Shown: positions 1 to 9,393 of the stretch, piece by piece | Layout: the number at the start of each line of letters is the position of its first letter | How positions within the stretch are numbered: position 1 is the stretch's first letter | Origin: Actinomycetes bacterium | GTDB lineage: Bacteria; Actinomycetota; Acidimicrobiia; Acidimicrobiales; JAJYXR01 | Assembly (NCBI GenBank): GCA_021801525.1 | Contig: JAJYXW010000006.1 | Coordinates: forward strand, 1-56,238 | DNA length: 56,238 nucleotides | Direction: 5' to 3' | The notes under the pieces: generated by a model | Told to the model about the DNA's origin: nothing | Seen by the model: only the letters and a program-made list of their open reading frames with translations | Database searches by the model: none | Translations under genes and position numbers: made by a program

Positions 1-1
1 C

Positions 2-313
2 TGGTACGAGAACGCCCTCGGCCTGACCATGAGCGGCTTCGGCCCGGGCTCCTCCTACACGGCCACCTCTCCCGTCGTGGCCGATCCCACTCCGGTGAAG
101 AACGGCCCCGTATGCACCCAGGGCGCTGGCTGCAGCGCGAACCGCCAGCTCCTCGACTTCCAGTCGGTGGCCTTGGGCCAGGCAAGCTCCTCTGGGGCAA
201 TACCGGTCTACCTCGCGTACACCGACGTGTGCGGGTTCTCGGGCTCGGAGTGCCCGAACAATCCCTCCACCAACACCCAGCTCCGCTTCGTGGGAGGCGC
301 CCTCACTCCCTGA
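2..313 (+). CDS. C-terminal fragment of a probable secreted protein (5' end outside window)
   Basis: The frame is open from base 2 to a TGA at 311-313, giving 103 residues of the C-terminus of a gene that starts upstream. The fragment is rich in Gly, Ser, Thr and Pro and has four Cys, two of them in CTQGAGC, which suggests an exported, disulfide-bonded protein. The stretch RQLLDFQSVALG followed by PVYLAYTD resembles the last blades of BNR/sialidase-like beta-propellers, where a 'DF.svalg..g.v.vay' pattern recurs. That family call is only an impression. A GC-rich hairpin follows the stop. Confidence 0.5.
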   Translation, partial: WYENALGLTMSGFGPGSSYTATSPVVADPTPVKNGPVCTQGAGCSANRQLLDFQSVALGQASSSGAIPVYLAYTDVCGFSGSECPNNPSTNTQLRFVGGALTP

Positions 314-324
314 GCCTCGCGCTC

Positions 325-353
325 GGGACCAGGAGCCCCGCGCTCGGGGTCCC
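325..353 (+). terminator. GC-rich hairpin after the first gene fragment
   Basis: GGGACC at 325-330 can pair with GGTCCC at 348-353, and an inner CCCCG/CGGGG pair (336-340 with 345-349) has a 4-nt loop. It starts 12 bases after the stop codon. There is no T-run, as is usual for high-GC actinobacterial terminators. Confidence 0.4.
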
Positions 354-434
354 TGAGGTCGCTCGGTCAGCCTCGCTTTGGGGGGTCGCAGCCGCGCTGA
401 GCGCGTGACTGCCTTGCCAGCTTGACTCACAGCT

Positions 435-451
435 TGCACCCAGCGGGTGCA
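435..451. promoter_or_regulatory. Perfect inverted repeat upstream of the two-component pair
   Basis: TGCACCC-AGC-GGGTGCA is a perfect 7-bp dyad about 135 bases before the likely response-regulator start. It could be an operator, for example autoregulation by the OmpR-type regulator, or a small RNA hairpin. A TTGACT -35-like hexamer lies at 422-427, but I see no matching -10. Confidence 0.3.
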
Positions 452-490
452 CAGCAAAGCCGAAGCACCTCGTGGCAACATGGGCTCGCG

Positions 491-534
491 AGCCGGCGCG
501 TGCCCGAAGCCGGCGCGTGCCGGGAGCTGGCGCG
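491..534 (+). repeat. Imperfect 17-bp tandem repeat, about 2.5 copies
   Basis: AGCCGGCGCGTGCC starts at 491 and again at 508, and a degenerate third copy starts at 525. The repeat lies in the leader of the response-regulator gene and argues that the open frame upstream of 585 is not coding. Confidence 0.5.
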
Positions 535-584
535 ACAGGCGTCCTTGCACCGGTACAGGCATCCGGGCACAGGAGCAGGACTTT

Positions 585-1349
585 GTGCAAAGCGTAGATG
601 AAGGGCGCCAGCAGATCCTCGTGGTGGACGACGAGCCGTCGATCGTCGACGCCGTTGCCACGACCTTCCGCTACGAAGGATTCGAGGTTCGCCAAGCCAC
701 GAGCGGGCGTGAAGCCCTCGCCGCGGCGCAAGAGTCGCCCCCCGACCTCATCGTGCTCGACGTGATGCTGCCCGACTTGGACGGCATCGAGGTCACGAGG
801 CGCCTGCGCTCGGACGGGCTGAAGGTGCCGGTACTGTTCCTCACGGCCCGCGACGGTGTGGACGACAAGGTGGCCGGCCTGACCGTCGGCGGAGACGACT
901 ACGTGACCAAGCCCTTCTCCCTGGCAGAGGTGGTGGCGCGCGCGCGGGCGATCCTGCGGCGGACGAGAGCCGGAGCCGACGATGCATCCATCCTGCGCTT
1001 CGCCGACGTCGAGCTCGACGAGGACGCCCACCAGGCCTGGAGGGCTGGCGCCGAGCTCAAGCTCACCGCGACCGAGTTCTCGCTGCTCCGCTTCTTCCTG
1101 CTCAACCCCAGGCGGGTGCTCTCCAAGGGGCAGATACTCGACCACGTGTGGCACTACGACTTCGGTGGGGACGCCAACATCGTCGAGACCTACGTGAGCT
1201 ACCTGAGGAAGAAGCTCGACCAGCACGGCCCCCCCCTGATCCAGACCATAAGGCTCGTGGGCTACACGCTGCGCGAGCCGGAGGAGCCGCGCCCGGCCAA
1301 TCAGGAGACGCGCCAGGCGGCCGGTCCGGCATCCAAGCCGGGGCGATAG
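585..1349 (+). CDS. OmpR/PhoB-family response regulator
   Basis: DNA-binding response regulator of 254 aa. The receiver domain (about residues 9-125) has the acidic pair Asp15/Asp16, the phospho-acceptor Asp59 in LIVLDVMLPD, and the Thr and Lys switch residues in LFLTARD and VTKPFS. A winged-helix domain follows (about 145-235; LTATEFSLLRFF, then ETYVSYLRKKL and IRLVGYTL). I chose GTG 585 because AGGAG at 571-575 sits 9 bases upstream and the family N-terminus starts there; the frame is open back to 447 but that part looks non-coding. The kinase gene follows after 8 bases, so the two form one operon. The signal sensed cannot be read from the sequence. Confidence 0.93.
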   Translation: MQSVDEGRQQILVVDDEPSIVDAVATTFRYEGFEVRQATSGREALAAAQESPPDLIVLDVMLPDLDGIEVTRRLRSDGLKVPVLFLTARDGVDDKVAGLTVGGDDYVTKPFSLAEVVARARAILRRTRAGADDASILRFADVELDEDAHQAWRAGAELKLTATEFSLLRFFLLNPRRVLSKGQILDHVWHYDFGGDANIVETYVSYLRKKLDQHGPPLIQTIRLVGYTLREPEEPRPANQETRQAAGPASKPGR

Positions 1350-1357
1350 CCCTCCGC

Positions 1358-2923
1358 ATGTCGCTTCGAGCCAGGCTGCTCTTCGCAGTCGGAGCCGTGG
1401 CCCTCGTGGCGCTGCTCGTCGCCGACTTCGCCACCTACTCCTCGCTCGGGTCGTTCCTCGTCAGCCAGACCGATCAGCGTCTGCTGGCTGCCGCCGGGCC
1501 AATCGAGACGAAGCTCGACAAGGGGGAATCCCTGAGCTTCCCCCTGGTATCGGACCTGGCCCCCGGAATGTTCGTGCAGCTCCGGAGCGCCGGAGGGCAG
1601 GTGCAGGGCACGGTGGACGGCGTAGCGGAAGGCGGCCAGCTCATAAGCCCGCAGCTCCCCCAGCAGATAGCAGTGACGCAGGGCCCGGCGGGGAACGACG
1701 GGGCACCGCGGGTCTACTTCACAACCGGCCCCGCGAGCCCGGGTGGACCTCAGTTCAGGGTGCGCGCCTCGGAGCTGGTGAACGGCTTCGTGCTGGTGCT
1801 CGCGCTGCCCCTCGACCAAGCGGGCGCCACCTTGCACCGGCTCCTCGTCGTGGAGATCGTGGTCACTGCCTTTGCCCTCGTCGCGGCAGCCCTGCTCGGG
1901 TGGTGGCTGGTACGGGTCGGGCTGAGGCCGCTCGGCCAGGTGGAGGAGACGGCGAACGCCATCGCGGAGGGTGAGCTCGGCCGGCGCGTTCCGGGCGCCA
2001 ATCCCTCCACGGAGGTGGGACGACTTGCCGGCGCGTTCAACACCATGCTCTCCCGGATCGAGGATGCTTTCACCCGGCGCGACCAGACCGAGGCCGAGCT
2101 GCGCCGCTCGGAGGAGAGGCTCCGCCGGTTCGTCGCGGACGCATCCCACGAGCTGCGGACTCCCCTCGCTGCCGTGGGAGCATATGCAGAGCTCTTCGAG
2201 CGGGGCGCGGCAGGGCGGCCCGAGGATCTAGAGAGGGCCATGGCGGGAATCCGCTCGGAGAGCGCTCGGATGGGCGATCTGGTGGAAGACCTGCTCCTGC
2301 TCGCCCGACTCGACGAGGGACGGCCGCTCAGGCGCGAGCCGGTGGAGCTCGTGTCACTCGTGGCACTAGCCGTCGAGTCGGCGCGTGCCATGGGGCCGGA
2401 GTGGCCCATTCGCCTCGCCGCTTCACGACCGCTCGAGGTGGAGGGCGACTCCAGCCGCCTGCGCCAGGTGGTCGACAACCTGCTCGCCAACGTGCGTGCG
2501 CACACCCCGCGTGGCACGTCCACGACGGTCACGATCCGCGACGAAGCCATGGAGGCTGTCGTCGAGGTGGCCGACAACGGACCAGGACTCGACGAGGAGC
2601 AGGCCCACCGGGTCTTCGAACGCTTCTACCGTGCGGACACCTCGCGGTCGCGACATGACAGCCGCGCTGCTGGGGACGGCCGCGCCACCGGAGGAAGTGG
2701 TCTCGGGCTCTCCATAGTCGCGGCCATTGTCCACGCGCACGGCGGGAGCGCTTCGGTACGCCCGACACCTGGCGGCGGCGCGACCTTCACCATCCGGATC
2801 CCAATCGCGCCAATTGCACCAGACGCGCCACATGCACCAGACGCGCCACATGCACCAGACGCGCCACATGCACGAGACGCGGCGAGGAGCTCCCCTCCCG
2901 CGGATCTTTACGAAATCTCCTAG
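1358..2923 (+). CDS. Membrane sensor histidine kinase (HAMP-HisKA-HATPase)
   Basis: 521-aa partner of the preceding regulator. Order: TM1 (about 5-30), extracytoplasmic sensor loop of about 130 residues without a recognised fold, TM2 (about 164-188), HAMP, then HisKA with the H-box DASHELRTPL (phospho-accepting His264). The ATPase domain has an N-box (RQVVDNLLAN, about 369), G1 (VADNGPGLD), an F-box (VFERFYR) and G2 (GGSGLGLS, about 445). ATG 1358 is chosen because the TM1 signal begins there. The C-terminus carries a low-complexity tail of APDAPH units encoded by an 18-bp tandem repeat, which is not part of the family fold. Confidence 0.93.
   Translation: MSLRARLLFAVGAVALVALLVADFATYSSLGSFLVSQTDQRLLAAAGPIETKLDKGESLSFPLVSDLAPGMFVQLRSAGGQVQGTVDGVAEGGQLISPQLPQQIAVTQGPAGNDGAPRVYFTTGPASPGGPQFRVRASELVNGFVLVLALPLDQAGATLHRLLVVEIVVTAFALVAAALLGWWLVRVGLRPLGQVEETANAIAEGELGRRVPGANPSTEVGRLAGAFNTMLSRIEDAFTRRDQTEAELRRSEERLRRFVADASHELRTPLAAVGAYAELFERGAAGRPEDLERAMAGIRSESARMGDLVEDLLLLARLDEGRPLRREPVELVSLVALAVESARAMGPEWPIRLAASRPLEVEGDSSRLRQVVDNLLANVRAHTPRGTSTTVTIRDEAMEAVVEVADNGPGLDEEQAHRVFERFYRADTSRSRHDSRAAGDGRATGGSGLGLSIVAAIVHAHGGSASVRPTPGGGATFTIRIPIAPIAPDAPHAPDAPHAPDAPHARDAARSSPPADLYEIS
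2821..2874 (+). repeat. 18-bp tandem repeat, 3 copies, inside the kinase C-terminus
   Basis: Three copies of an 18-bp unit (2821-2838, 2839-2856, 2857-2874), the last with one mismatch, encode the hexapeptide DAPHAP. They keep the reading frame. Confidence 0.9.
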
Positions 2924-3222
2924 CGAGAGCACAGCCGGCACACAGCTTCAGGTGCTTCACTGAAGGTGCCAGCATGCGGGCATGTCCCGCACCCGCCCAG
3001 GGCCCCGTCGAGCCACCCCCGCTCGGCGGGGCCCAATTCTTCGCCACACAACTGGCGCCACGCCGCCGAAGATGCGCCCATCTGGCGCCACTCCGCCGCC
3101 GAGCCTGCGCCCGTCTGGCACCATTGCTGAGCCTCTGCAGCACCGGATCTCCCACTGGGCCGAGACTCCAGTAGCGCCCAGCGGGCTCGGAGTATGTACA
3201 GACCAGCTCGCACGAGAGCAGA
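2924..3222. other. Intergenic region before acnA with an imperfect repeat
   Basis: About 300 bases without a convincing gene. CTGGCGCCAC(G/T)CCGCCG recurs at 3052 and 3082 as a 30/33-bp imperfect tandem repeat, with a third partial copy at 3115. The acnA promoter should lie here, but I cannot place a clear -35/-10 pair. Confidence 0.5.
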
Positions 3223-5961
3223 ATGGACAGCGTGACAACTCCCCCTCCCTCCAGAAACAGCTTCTCCACCCAGTCCACCCTCGCCGTAGGGTCACAGACC
3301 TTCGCTGTGCACCTCCTACCACGCCTCGCAAGCTCCTTCGGGGTCGAACGGCTCCCCTACTCGCTCAAGGTGCTGCTCGAGAACCTCCTGCGACACGAAG
3401 ACGGGCAGCGCGTGAGCGCAGCGGACGTGCAGGCGCTGTCGGGCTGGGCAGACAGCGCCGGCAGCGCGCACGAGGCCGGCATGGACAGGCCGGAGATCGC
3501 CTTCTCCCCGGAGCGGGTGCTCATGCAGGACTTCACAGGAGTGCCAGGTGTCGTCGACCTCGCAGCCATGCGCGACGCGCTGGCTTCTCTGAGCGGCGAC
3601 GCCCGGCGCGTCAACCCGCTCGTGCCGGTGGAGCTCGTCATAGACCACTCGGTGATCGTCGAGTCCTCGGGCTCCCCGGGCTCCTTCGACCAGAACGTGG
3701 AGATCGAGTACCGACGCAACGGTGAGCGCTACCAGCTGCTCAGATGGGCCCAATCCGCATTCGAGAACTTCCACGTGGTCCCGCCCGGAACAGGCATTTG
3801 CCACCAGGTGAACCTCGAGCGCCTGGCGAGGGTGGTGACTGCCGGCAACGACGGCTGGGCATTCCCCGACACGCTTGTCGGTACCGACTCCCACACGACG
3901 ATGGTGAACGGCATCGGGGTGCTCGGCTGGGGCGTGGGGGGCATCGAGGCCGAGGCCGCCATGCTCGGGCAGCCTCTCACGATGCTCGTGCCTCCCGTGG
4001 TCGGATTCAGGATTGCCGGCGAGCTGGAACAGGGGGTTACGGCAACGGACCTCGTGCTGACGGTTACCCAGATGCTCCGCAGGCACGGCGTCGTGGGGAA
4101 GTTCGTCGAGTTCTTCGGGCAGGGGCTCGACGCGCTGGGGGCGGAGACCCGTGCGACGATCTCCAACATGGCACCCGAGTACGGCGCCACGTGCGCGATC
4201 TTCCCGGTGGACGGCAACACCCTCGCCTACCTCCGCTTCACCGGCAGGAGCGACGAGCAGGTAGACCTGGTCGAGGCATACACCAAGGAGCAGGGCATGT
4301 TCCGCCAGAGCGGAGAGCCCGAGCCCGTGTTCTCCGAGGTGCTCGAGCTGGACCTCTCCACAGTGGAAGCGAGCCTCGCCGGGCCGTCACGACCGCAGGA
4401 CCGCGTGGCGCTCTCGGGTGCTAGGCAGAGCTTCCGCAGCGCACTTGGCGCGTCCCGCGGTGCGGGCCCCGAGAGTGCAGCGCCTACCGGCACGCGCCCG
4501 GGGGACACAGTGGAGCTTCGATCGGCAACGATCCCTGGCCCTCCTTCCGAGGTTGCCGACGGCCATGTCGTCATAGCAGCCATAACGAGCTGTACGAACA
4601 CCTCCAACCCGATGGTCATGCTCGCTGCCGGACTGCTCGCGAAGAAGGCCGTCGAGCGAGGGCTCCGCTCCAAGCCATGGGTGAAGACATCGCTCGCTCC
4701 GGGCTCCCGGGTCGTCATGGACTACCTGGAGCGCGCCGGGGTGACCTCCCCCCTCGCCGAGCTCGGGTTCGACCTCGTCGGCTTCGGGTGCACCACGTGC
4801 ATCGGCAACTCGGGTCCGCTACTGGAGGGCGTCGGGGAGGCAGTCGACCAAGCGGGGCTCTCGGTCGCCGCAGTGCTGTCGGGAAACCGTAACTTCGAGG
4901 GCCGCGTCCACCCGCAGGTACGCATGAACTACCTGGCCTCTCCGCCCCTTGTCGTCGCCTACGCCCTGGCCGGCACCATGGACCTCGACCTCACTACCGA
5001 TGCTCTTGGCACCGGTTCCGACGGCCGCCCGGTATTCCTGCGAGACATCTGGCCTTCGGCGGACGAGGTGAGGGAGCTTGCCGGCAGCGCCATCACCTCC
5101 GAGATGTTCCGCGAGCGCTACGCCTCGGTGTTCACGGGCGACGAGCGCTGGAGGTCATTGCCGATCCCCGAAGGCGGCACGTTCGAGTGGAGCGCCGACT
5201 CGACCTACGTCCTGCCTCCACCGTTCTTCTCCACCTTCTCGCGTACCCCGGAGCCGGTCCGGGACGTCCGTGGCGCTCGCGTGCTCGCGTGGCTCGGCGA
5301 CAGTGTCACCACGGACCACATCTCGCCGGCGGGGTCGATATCGCCTGCGTCCCCTGCCGGGCAGTACCTGCTCTCCAAGGGAGTCGAGCGCGCCGACTTC
5401 AACTCCTATGGCGCGCGGCGGGGCAACCACGAAGTGATGATGCGCGGCACCTTCGCGAACGTGCGCCTGAGGAACCGCCTAGCGCCGGGCACCGAGGGAG
5501 GCGTGACCGTCCATCAACCGAGCGGGGAGCAGATGAGCATCTACGACGCTGCCGCCCGATACCGCGACGAAGGAACGCCGCTCGTGGTGCTGGCCGGCAA
5601 GGAGTACGGATCCGGATCCTCCCGGGACTGGGCGGCCAAGGGCACGGCCCTCCTCGGCGTGAAAGCGGTTGTTGCAGAGAGCTTCGAACGCATACACCGG
5701 TCGAATCTCGTGGGAATGGGAGTGCTGCCGCTCGAGCTCCCGCCGGGCACCACGCTCGAGTCGAGCGGCTTGGATCCCCACGAGAGCTTCGACATCATCG
5801 GGGTGGAAGAGTTGGGCCGTGGAGAGATCCCCAAGGAGGTTCTCGTGCGAGCAGGTGACGCCGAGGTGGCGGCCAGGCTCCGGATAGACACCCCGATGGA
5901 AGCCGAGTACTACCGGAACGGGGGCATCCTGGCTTACGTCCTCCGCCAGCTCGCCGGCTGA
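3223..5961 (+). CDS. acnA: Aconitate hydratase
   Basis: Catalyses citrate to isocitrate in the TCA cycle through a [4Fe-4S] cluster in the cytoplasm. The 912-residue length fits the AcnA/IRP1-type aconitases. The three cluster ligands are visible: Cys457 in TSCTNTSNP, and Cys523 and Cys526 in GCTTCIG. The substrate-loop and swivel-domain motifs are also present ([49 protein letters not shown]). The ATG at 3223 fits the family N-terminus ([17 protein letters not shown] starts at about residue 45). It stands alone, with no regulator or operon partner adjacent. A fumarase (fumC) lies 45 kb away in the same window. Confidence 0.97.
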   Translation: MDSVTTPPPSRNSFSTQSTLAVGSQTFAVHLLPRLASSFGVERLPYSLKVLLENLLRHEDGQRVSAADVQALSGWADSAGSAHEAGMDRPEIAFSPERVLMQDFTGVPGVVDLAAMRDALASLSGDARRVNPLVPVELVIDHSVIVESSGSPGSFDQNVEIEYRRNGERYQLLRWAQSAFENFHVVPPGTGICHQVNLERLARVVTAGNDGWAFPDTLVGTDSHTTMVNGIGVLGWGVGGIEAEAAMLGQPLTMLVPPVVGFRIAGELEQGVTATDLVLTVTQMLRRHGVVGKFVEFFGQGLDALGAETRATISNMAPEYGATCAIFPVDGNTLAYLRFTGRSDEQVDLVEAYTKEQGMFRQSGEPEPVFSEVLELDLSTVEASLAGPSRPQDRVALSGARQSFRSALGASRGAGPESAAPTGTRPGDTVELRSATIPGPPSEVADGHVVIAAITSCTNTSNPMVMLAAGLLAKKAVERGLRSKPWVKTSLAPGSRVVMDYLERAGVTSPLAELGFDLVGFGCTTCIGNSGPLLEGVGEAVDQAGLSVAAVLSGNRNFEGRVHPQVRMNYLASPPLVVAYALAGTMDLDLTTDALGTGSDGRPVFLRDIWPSADEVRELAGSAITSEMFRERYASVFTGDERWRSLPIPEGGTFEWSADSTYVLPPPFFSTFSRTPEPVRDVRGARVLAWLGDSVTTDHISPAGSISPASPAGQYLLSKGVERADFNSYGARRGNHEVMMRGTFANVRLRNRLAPGTEGGVTVHQPSGEQMSIYDAAARYRDEGTPLVVLAGKEYGSGSSRDWAAKGTALLGVKAVVAESFERIHRSNLVGMGVLPLELPPGTTLESSGLDPHESFDIIGVEELGRGEIPKEVLVRAGDAEVAARLRIDTPMEAEYYRNGGILAYVLRQLAG

Positions 5962-6122
5962 GCGAAATGCGCGTGCAAGCCCGCCGCAGCTCCGCCCGTG
6001 AGGGTCGGCAGGTTCACGTGCTCGAGGTTCTCCCAGGCCCGCTCGGCGCCCTACCGGTTGGGCCGGCCATGAGCAAACATGAGATGATCTCCTGAACCAG
6101 CAGGCGGGGGGCAGCTCCTCTG

Positions 6123-7784
6123 ATGGACACGATCGTCACGCCACTATGCGGTCCGTACCGCCTCGAAAAGCTGCTCGGCCAGGGCGGCATGGCCGACGTG
6201 TACGCCGCAAAGGACACGCGCGACGGGCGGAAGGTGGCCATCAAGCTCGTACGCTCGGAGGACCCGGCATTGGCCAGGCGCCTGGCGCAAGAGGGAAGGG
6301 CTCTGGCCGACCTGAACCACCCCTGCTTGGTCAAGCTCTTCGACACAGGGGTCTCGAACGGGCGAGCGTACCTGGTGATGGAGCTGGTCGAAGGCACGAC
6401 GCTCTCGGCGCGCCTGCGCCAAGGACCCCTGGGCGGCAGGCTGACCGCCGAGCTCGGACGCGCTCTTGGCAGCGCGCTCGCCTACGTCCACTCGCAGGGG
6501 ATCGTGCACCGTGACGTAAAACCGGGGAACGTCCTCCTCGGTCCCGGTCCACGGGCTCGCCTGGCAGATTTCGGCATCGCACGCCTGATCGACGCCACCT
6601 CGCTCACGGTGACCGGCACGACACTGGGCACGGCCGCCTACATGGCCCCCGAACAGCTCGAGCACCACGAGGTAGGCGCCCCGGCCGACATCTACGCGCT
6701 AGGGATCGTGCTCCTGGAGTCGCTGACCGGCCGGCGAGCCTTCGAAGGCACTCCGGCCGAGGTCGCCGCGCGGCGCTTCCACGCGGATCCTGAGCTGCCG
6801 GCTGGGCTGAGCGCACCCTGGCGGCTGCTCCTCACCGGCATGACGGCCAGGGATTCGGCGAAGCGCCCGAGCGCCGAGGAGGTGGCCAGCATGCTGTCCG
6901 CCCCTGCGTTCTCTTCGGCCGCCACGGTGCCTGTCCCTGCTCTGGCTTCGGGTGCCACTGTGCCTGCCACTGCTCTGGCAGCTGCCGCGGCCGGCGCGGG
7001 CAACGACTCCGCGAGCACGAGCCTGCCCGGCGCTGCGCTCGGCACTGCGCTCGGCACTGACGCCGCCGGGACGGTCTTGCACGGCCGGGAGCCCACCCGC
7101 GTCCTGCCTCCCCCGGGCACCCTGCCGGGAGATCACCGAGCAGCCATCGAGCGCCATGCGGGCCGAGCTCGCCGCTACGGGGCGCTCGGGCTCGCTGCCC
7201 TGGCAGGTTTCGCCCTGGCAGGTGGCCTCGCGCTCGCATTGACAGGAAGCGGATCGGCAAGCTCGAGGAAACCAGCGCTGTCGAAGGGGCCGAGCGCCAC
7301 CGTCGCTCGCAGCCAGCATGCCTCCAACCCCCTTCCGACCACAACCACCACGACAACTGCCCCGCCCCCTACCCCGGCCTCTGCCGTTGGTGCCCTGTCG
7401 GCAGAGATCGAATCCGACACCGCAGACGGTGCCATGCAGCCGAGCCTCGCCAAGTCCCTGCTCTCCGACCTGGCGGCGGCTGTCGCGGACGCGGCCTCCG
7501 GCCGACCGAACAGTGCCGATCAGTACCTCCAGGCCATGGACAACTCCATCGTCCGGGCCGTCCAGGACGGGAGCCTCACGCAGAGCGCGGCAACGAGCAC
7601 CCTCGAGGCTGACATCGCAATGCTCGCGAGCACCCTCGGCCTGGCAGCCCCGTCGACCGCCTCCTCTTCCTCGACCTCTTCGTCTGGGAGCTCCGGGCCT
7701 GCCACTTCGGCTGCAACAGGACCGGGAGGCTTCCCCGGTCCACCGGGCCAAGGTGGTCACCCCGGCAAGGGCGGGAAGAGCTGA
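6123..7784 (+). CDS. PknB-type transmembrane Ser/Thr protein kinase
   Basis: 553 aa. The cytoplasmic kinase domain (about 6-265) has the glycine loop GQGGMADVY, ATP-binding Lys41 (VAIK), catalytic Asp131 in HRDVKPGN, Mg-binding Asp149 in ADFGIA, and an APE-like activation-segment end. An Ala/Thr-rich juxtamembrane stretch follows (about 260-345), then one TM (about 351-375). The extracellular part starts with a Thr/Pro linker, has a helical segment (about 425-515) and ends in Ser-rich and collagen-like GPPGQGGHPGKGG sequence. There are no PASTA repeats, so it is not a canonical PknB. What the outer part senses is unknown. No substrate or phosphatase gene is adjacent. Confidence 0.9.
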   Translation: MDTIVTPLCGPYRLEKLLGQGGMADVYAAKDTRDGRKVAIKLVRSEDPALARRLAQEGRALADLNHPCLVKLFDTGVSNGRAYLVMELVEGTTLSARLRQGPLGGRLTAELGRALGSALAYVHSQGIVHRDVKPGNVLLGPGPRARLADFGIARLIDATSLTVTGTTLGTAAYMAPEQLEHHEVGAPADIYALGIVLLESLTGRRAFEGTPAEVAARRFHADPELPAGLSAPWRLLLTGMTARDSAKRPSAEEVASMLSAPAFSSAATVPVPALASGATVPATALAAAAAGAGNDSASTSLPGAALGTALGTDAAGTVLHGREPTRVLPPPGTLPGDHRAAIERHAGRARRYGALGLAALAGFALAGGLALALTGSGSASSRKPALSKGPSATVARSQHASNPLPTTTTTTTAPPPTPASAVGALSAEIESDTADGAMQPSLAKSLLSDLAAAVADAASGRPNSADQYLQAMDNSIVRAVQDGSLTQSAATSTLEADIAMLASTLGLAAPSTASSSSTSSSGSSGPATSAATGPGGFPGPPGQGGHPGKGGKS

Positions 7785-7822
7785 ACACGAGAACGCCAAT
7801 CACGCAGCTCGCGCACGAAAGC

Positions 7823-7853
7823 TGCACTATCGCGGCAGTGATGCTATAGTGCA
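7823..7853. promoter_or_regulatory. Antitoxin promoter and operator (inverted repeat over the -10)
   Basis: TGCACTAT (7823-7830) and ATAGTGCA (7846-7853) form a perfect 8-bp inverted repeat separated by 15 bases. TATAGT at 7845-7850 is a near-consensus -10 hexamer lying 6 bases before the antitoxin ATG at 7857. Transcription would start at or next to the A of ATG, giving a leaderless mRNA, and there is no Shine-Dalgarno. The right arm covers the -10, as expected for autorepression by a VapB-VapC complex. Confidence 0.7.
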
Positions 7854-7856
7854 TGC

Positions 7857-8093
7857 ATGAGCGTTTCCGTTACCGTTCGGGACGTGCCCGACCACATCCG
7901 AGACGAGCTCGCGGCTCGTGCCGCGCGCGCTGGTAAGTCACTTCAGGAGTACCTCCGCGGCATGCTCGTCGATAGCGCGGCTCGGGCACCCGTAGACGAC
8001 GTGATTGCCCGTGCCCGGACGCGAGTCACCACAACAGGCGTACGTGTCGACGCCGAGTCGATCCTCGCGGCGCGAGATGCCGGCAGGCGGTGA
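7857..8093 (+). CDS. vapB: VapB/FitA-type antitoxin
   Basis: 78-aa antitoxin with a ribbon-helix-helix/Arc-type N-terminus (VTVRDVPDHIRDELAARAARAGKSLQEYLRGML). The C-terminal tail (about 48-78) would wrap around and inhibit the toxin. The sequence type (VxVRDVPD....LxxRAAxxGxSLxEYL) is typical of FitA/VapB antitoxins of actinobacteria. The start ATG 7857 follows a TATAGT -10 by 6 bases, so it is probably translated from a leaderless transcript. Its stop overlaps the toxin start (GTGA, 8090-8093), so the two are translationally coupled. Confidence 0.9.
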   Translation: MSVSVTVRDVPDHIRDELAARAARAGKSLQEYLRGMLVDSAARAPVDDVIARARTRVTTTGVRVDAESILAARDAGRR

Positions 8094-8488
8094 GAACCCG
8101 CGTCGTCTGCGATGCGTCCGCGGTGGTCGCCATGCTGCTCGACAAAGGCCCGGACGGTCAATGGGTCACCAACGCGATCGCGGGAGCCGATCTTGCCGCG
8201 CCGCAGCTCGTGTCGTTCGAGTGCGCAAATATCATCCGCCGACTCGAGCTGGCTGAGCTCGTAAGCGCTGACCAGGCGGCACAGGCCCACGCCGACATGC
8301 TCGAACTGGCAATCGAGTGCTGGCCTTACGAGCTCGTCGCGTCGAGGGTCTGGGAGCTCCGCCAGAACCTGTCGAGCTACGACGCGAGCTACGTCGCGCT
8401 TGCGGAGCTCACAGATACAACACTCGTCACGCTCGACCGCCGGATCCGTGGCGCCCCACACCTGCGGTGTACCGTCGCAACGCCCTGA
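8090..8488 (+). CDS. vapC: VapC-type PIN-domain ribonuclease toxin
   Basis: 132-aa PIN-domain endoribonuclease. The acidic residues that bind the metal can be placed at Asp8 (VVCDAS), Glu44 (SFECANIIRR), Asp98 (SSYDASYVALAE) and Asp116 (VTLDRR), so the active site looks intact. VapC toxins cut tRNA or rRNA; the target here cannot be predicted. It starts with GTG overlapping the antitoxin stop by 4 bases. A 12-bp perfect palindrome, GGCAGCGCTGCC, lies just after the stop (8490-8501). The next gene is convergent. Confidence 0.92.
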   Translation: MRTRVVCDASAVVAMLLDKGPDGQWVTNAIAGADLAAPQLVSFECANIIRRLELAELVSADQAAQAHADMLELAIECWPYELVASRVWELRQNLSSYDASYVALAELTDTTLVTLDRRIRGAPHLRCTVATP

Positions 8489-8535
8489 CGGCAGCGCTGC
8501 CCACTTGCTGTTGAGCAGCCGTTGGCGGCAGCCTC

Positions 8536-9384
8536 TCAGGCTGTTATCGCGACGCGGAAGAGCTCGGCCAACCTGCCGTCGGGAAGGCCCGCAGCCATCG
8601 CTGCCCCTCCGAGCCATGCCCTCAGCATCTTCTCCAGGTCCTCGCCGGTGTCATCGCCGGTGCCGACCTGGCTGGCATGGCACTTCAGGGCCTCGAGCTT
8701 CTTGTCGAATGTGTCAGTCACGTCGATAGCCACCAGGTCTTCCCGGGGTATGCCAGGCGATGGCGCTACCCCCATCAGCCACAGCTCGCGCACCGTGTGC
8801 GGCTCCAGGCCTTCCTCGAGCAGCTCGGGATGGGCGAAGGGATTGCGCGCGTCGGGGTAAACCGCGCAGGCCGCCGCCTCACCTGCCGCCATGTGGTCAG
8901 GGTGGCTCGCTGCTATGCGCTGCCAGTTCCGCTCTGGGGACTGCGTCACGAGTCGATCAGGCCTGAAGCGCCTGACCACTCGCGTGATGTCACGCCGCAG
9001 GTCGAGGCTCGGCGTGACACGCCCATCGGGATAGCCGAGAAAGGTCAAGTCGTGCACGCCGAGCACCGCTGCGGCCTCCGTTTGCTCGCGCCTGCGGATC
9101 ACCGCCATCTCCGCGCGTGAGATGCTCCGGTCCGAGCCTCCGGCGTCGCCGTCCGTCACAATGCAGTACGCCACCTCCGTGCCCGCGGCCGTCCACGAAG
9201 CCACGGTTCCGCCGGCGCCGAAATCGACGTCGTCGGGATGCGCCACCACGACGAGCACCCTCTCTGCTCCTCCCGTATCGCCGATCGCCACGGGGGGCAA
9301 GGCTGCTCCTGCTCGCTCTGCTCGCGCTGCTCGGGCTGCTCGCTCTGGCTGGCCCGAACGCGCTGGTCGGTCTGGCGGTGGCAC
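8536..9384 (-). CDS. PIG-L/LmbE-family N-deacetylase
   Basis: 282-aa zinc deacetylase. The Zn-site motif AHPDDVDFGAGG lies at about residues 48-59, and the distal HPDHMAAG supplies the third ligand His. The family removes N-acetyl groups from GlcNAc-type substrates; actinobacterial members include MshB and Mca of mycothiol metabolism, but I cannot assign either here. The GTG at 9384 gives an Ala/Arg/Pro-rich N-tail of about 35 residues, and a start nearer VAIGDTGGAERV is possible. It lies downstream of the C69 peptidase gene, 65 bases away, with an 18-bp tandem array between them. Confidence 0.85.
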   Translation of the reverse strand: MPPPDRPARSGQPERAARAARAERAGAALPPVAIGDTGGAERVLVVVAHPDDVDFGAGGTVASWTAAGTEVAYCIVTDGDAGGSDRSISRAEMAVIRRREQTEAAAVLGVHDLTFLGYPDGRVTPSLDLRRDITRVVRRFRPDRLVTQSPERNWQRIAASHPDHMAAGEAAACAVYPDARNPFAHPELLEEGLEPHTVRELWLMGVAPSPGIPREDLVAIDVTDTFDKKLEALKCHASQVGTGDDTGEDLEKMLRAWLGGAAMAAGLPDGRLAELFRVAITA

Positions 9385-9393
9385 GATGGACGA

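Noticed and set aside
447..584. N-terminal extension of the response regulator
   Set aside because: The receiver domain begins right after GTG 585, which has AGGAG upstream; the upstream part contains a 17-bp DNA repeat and no domain.
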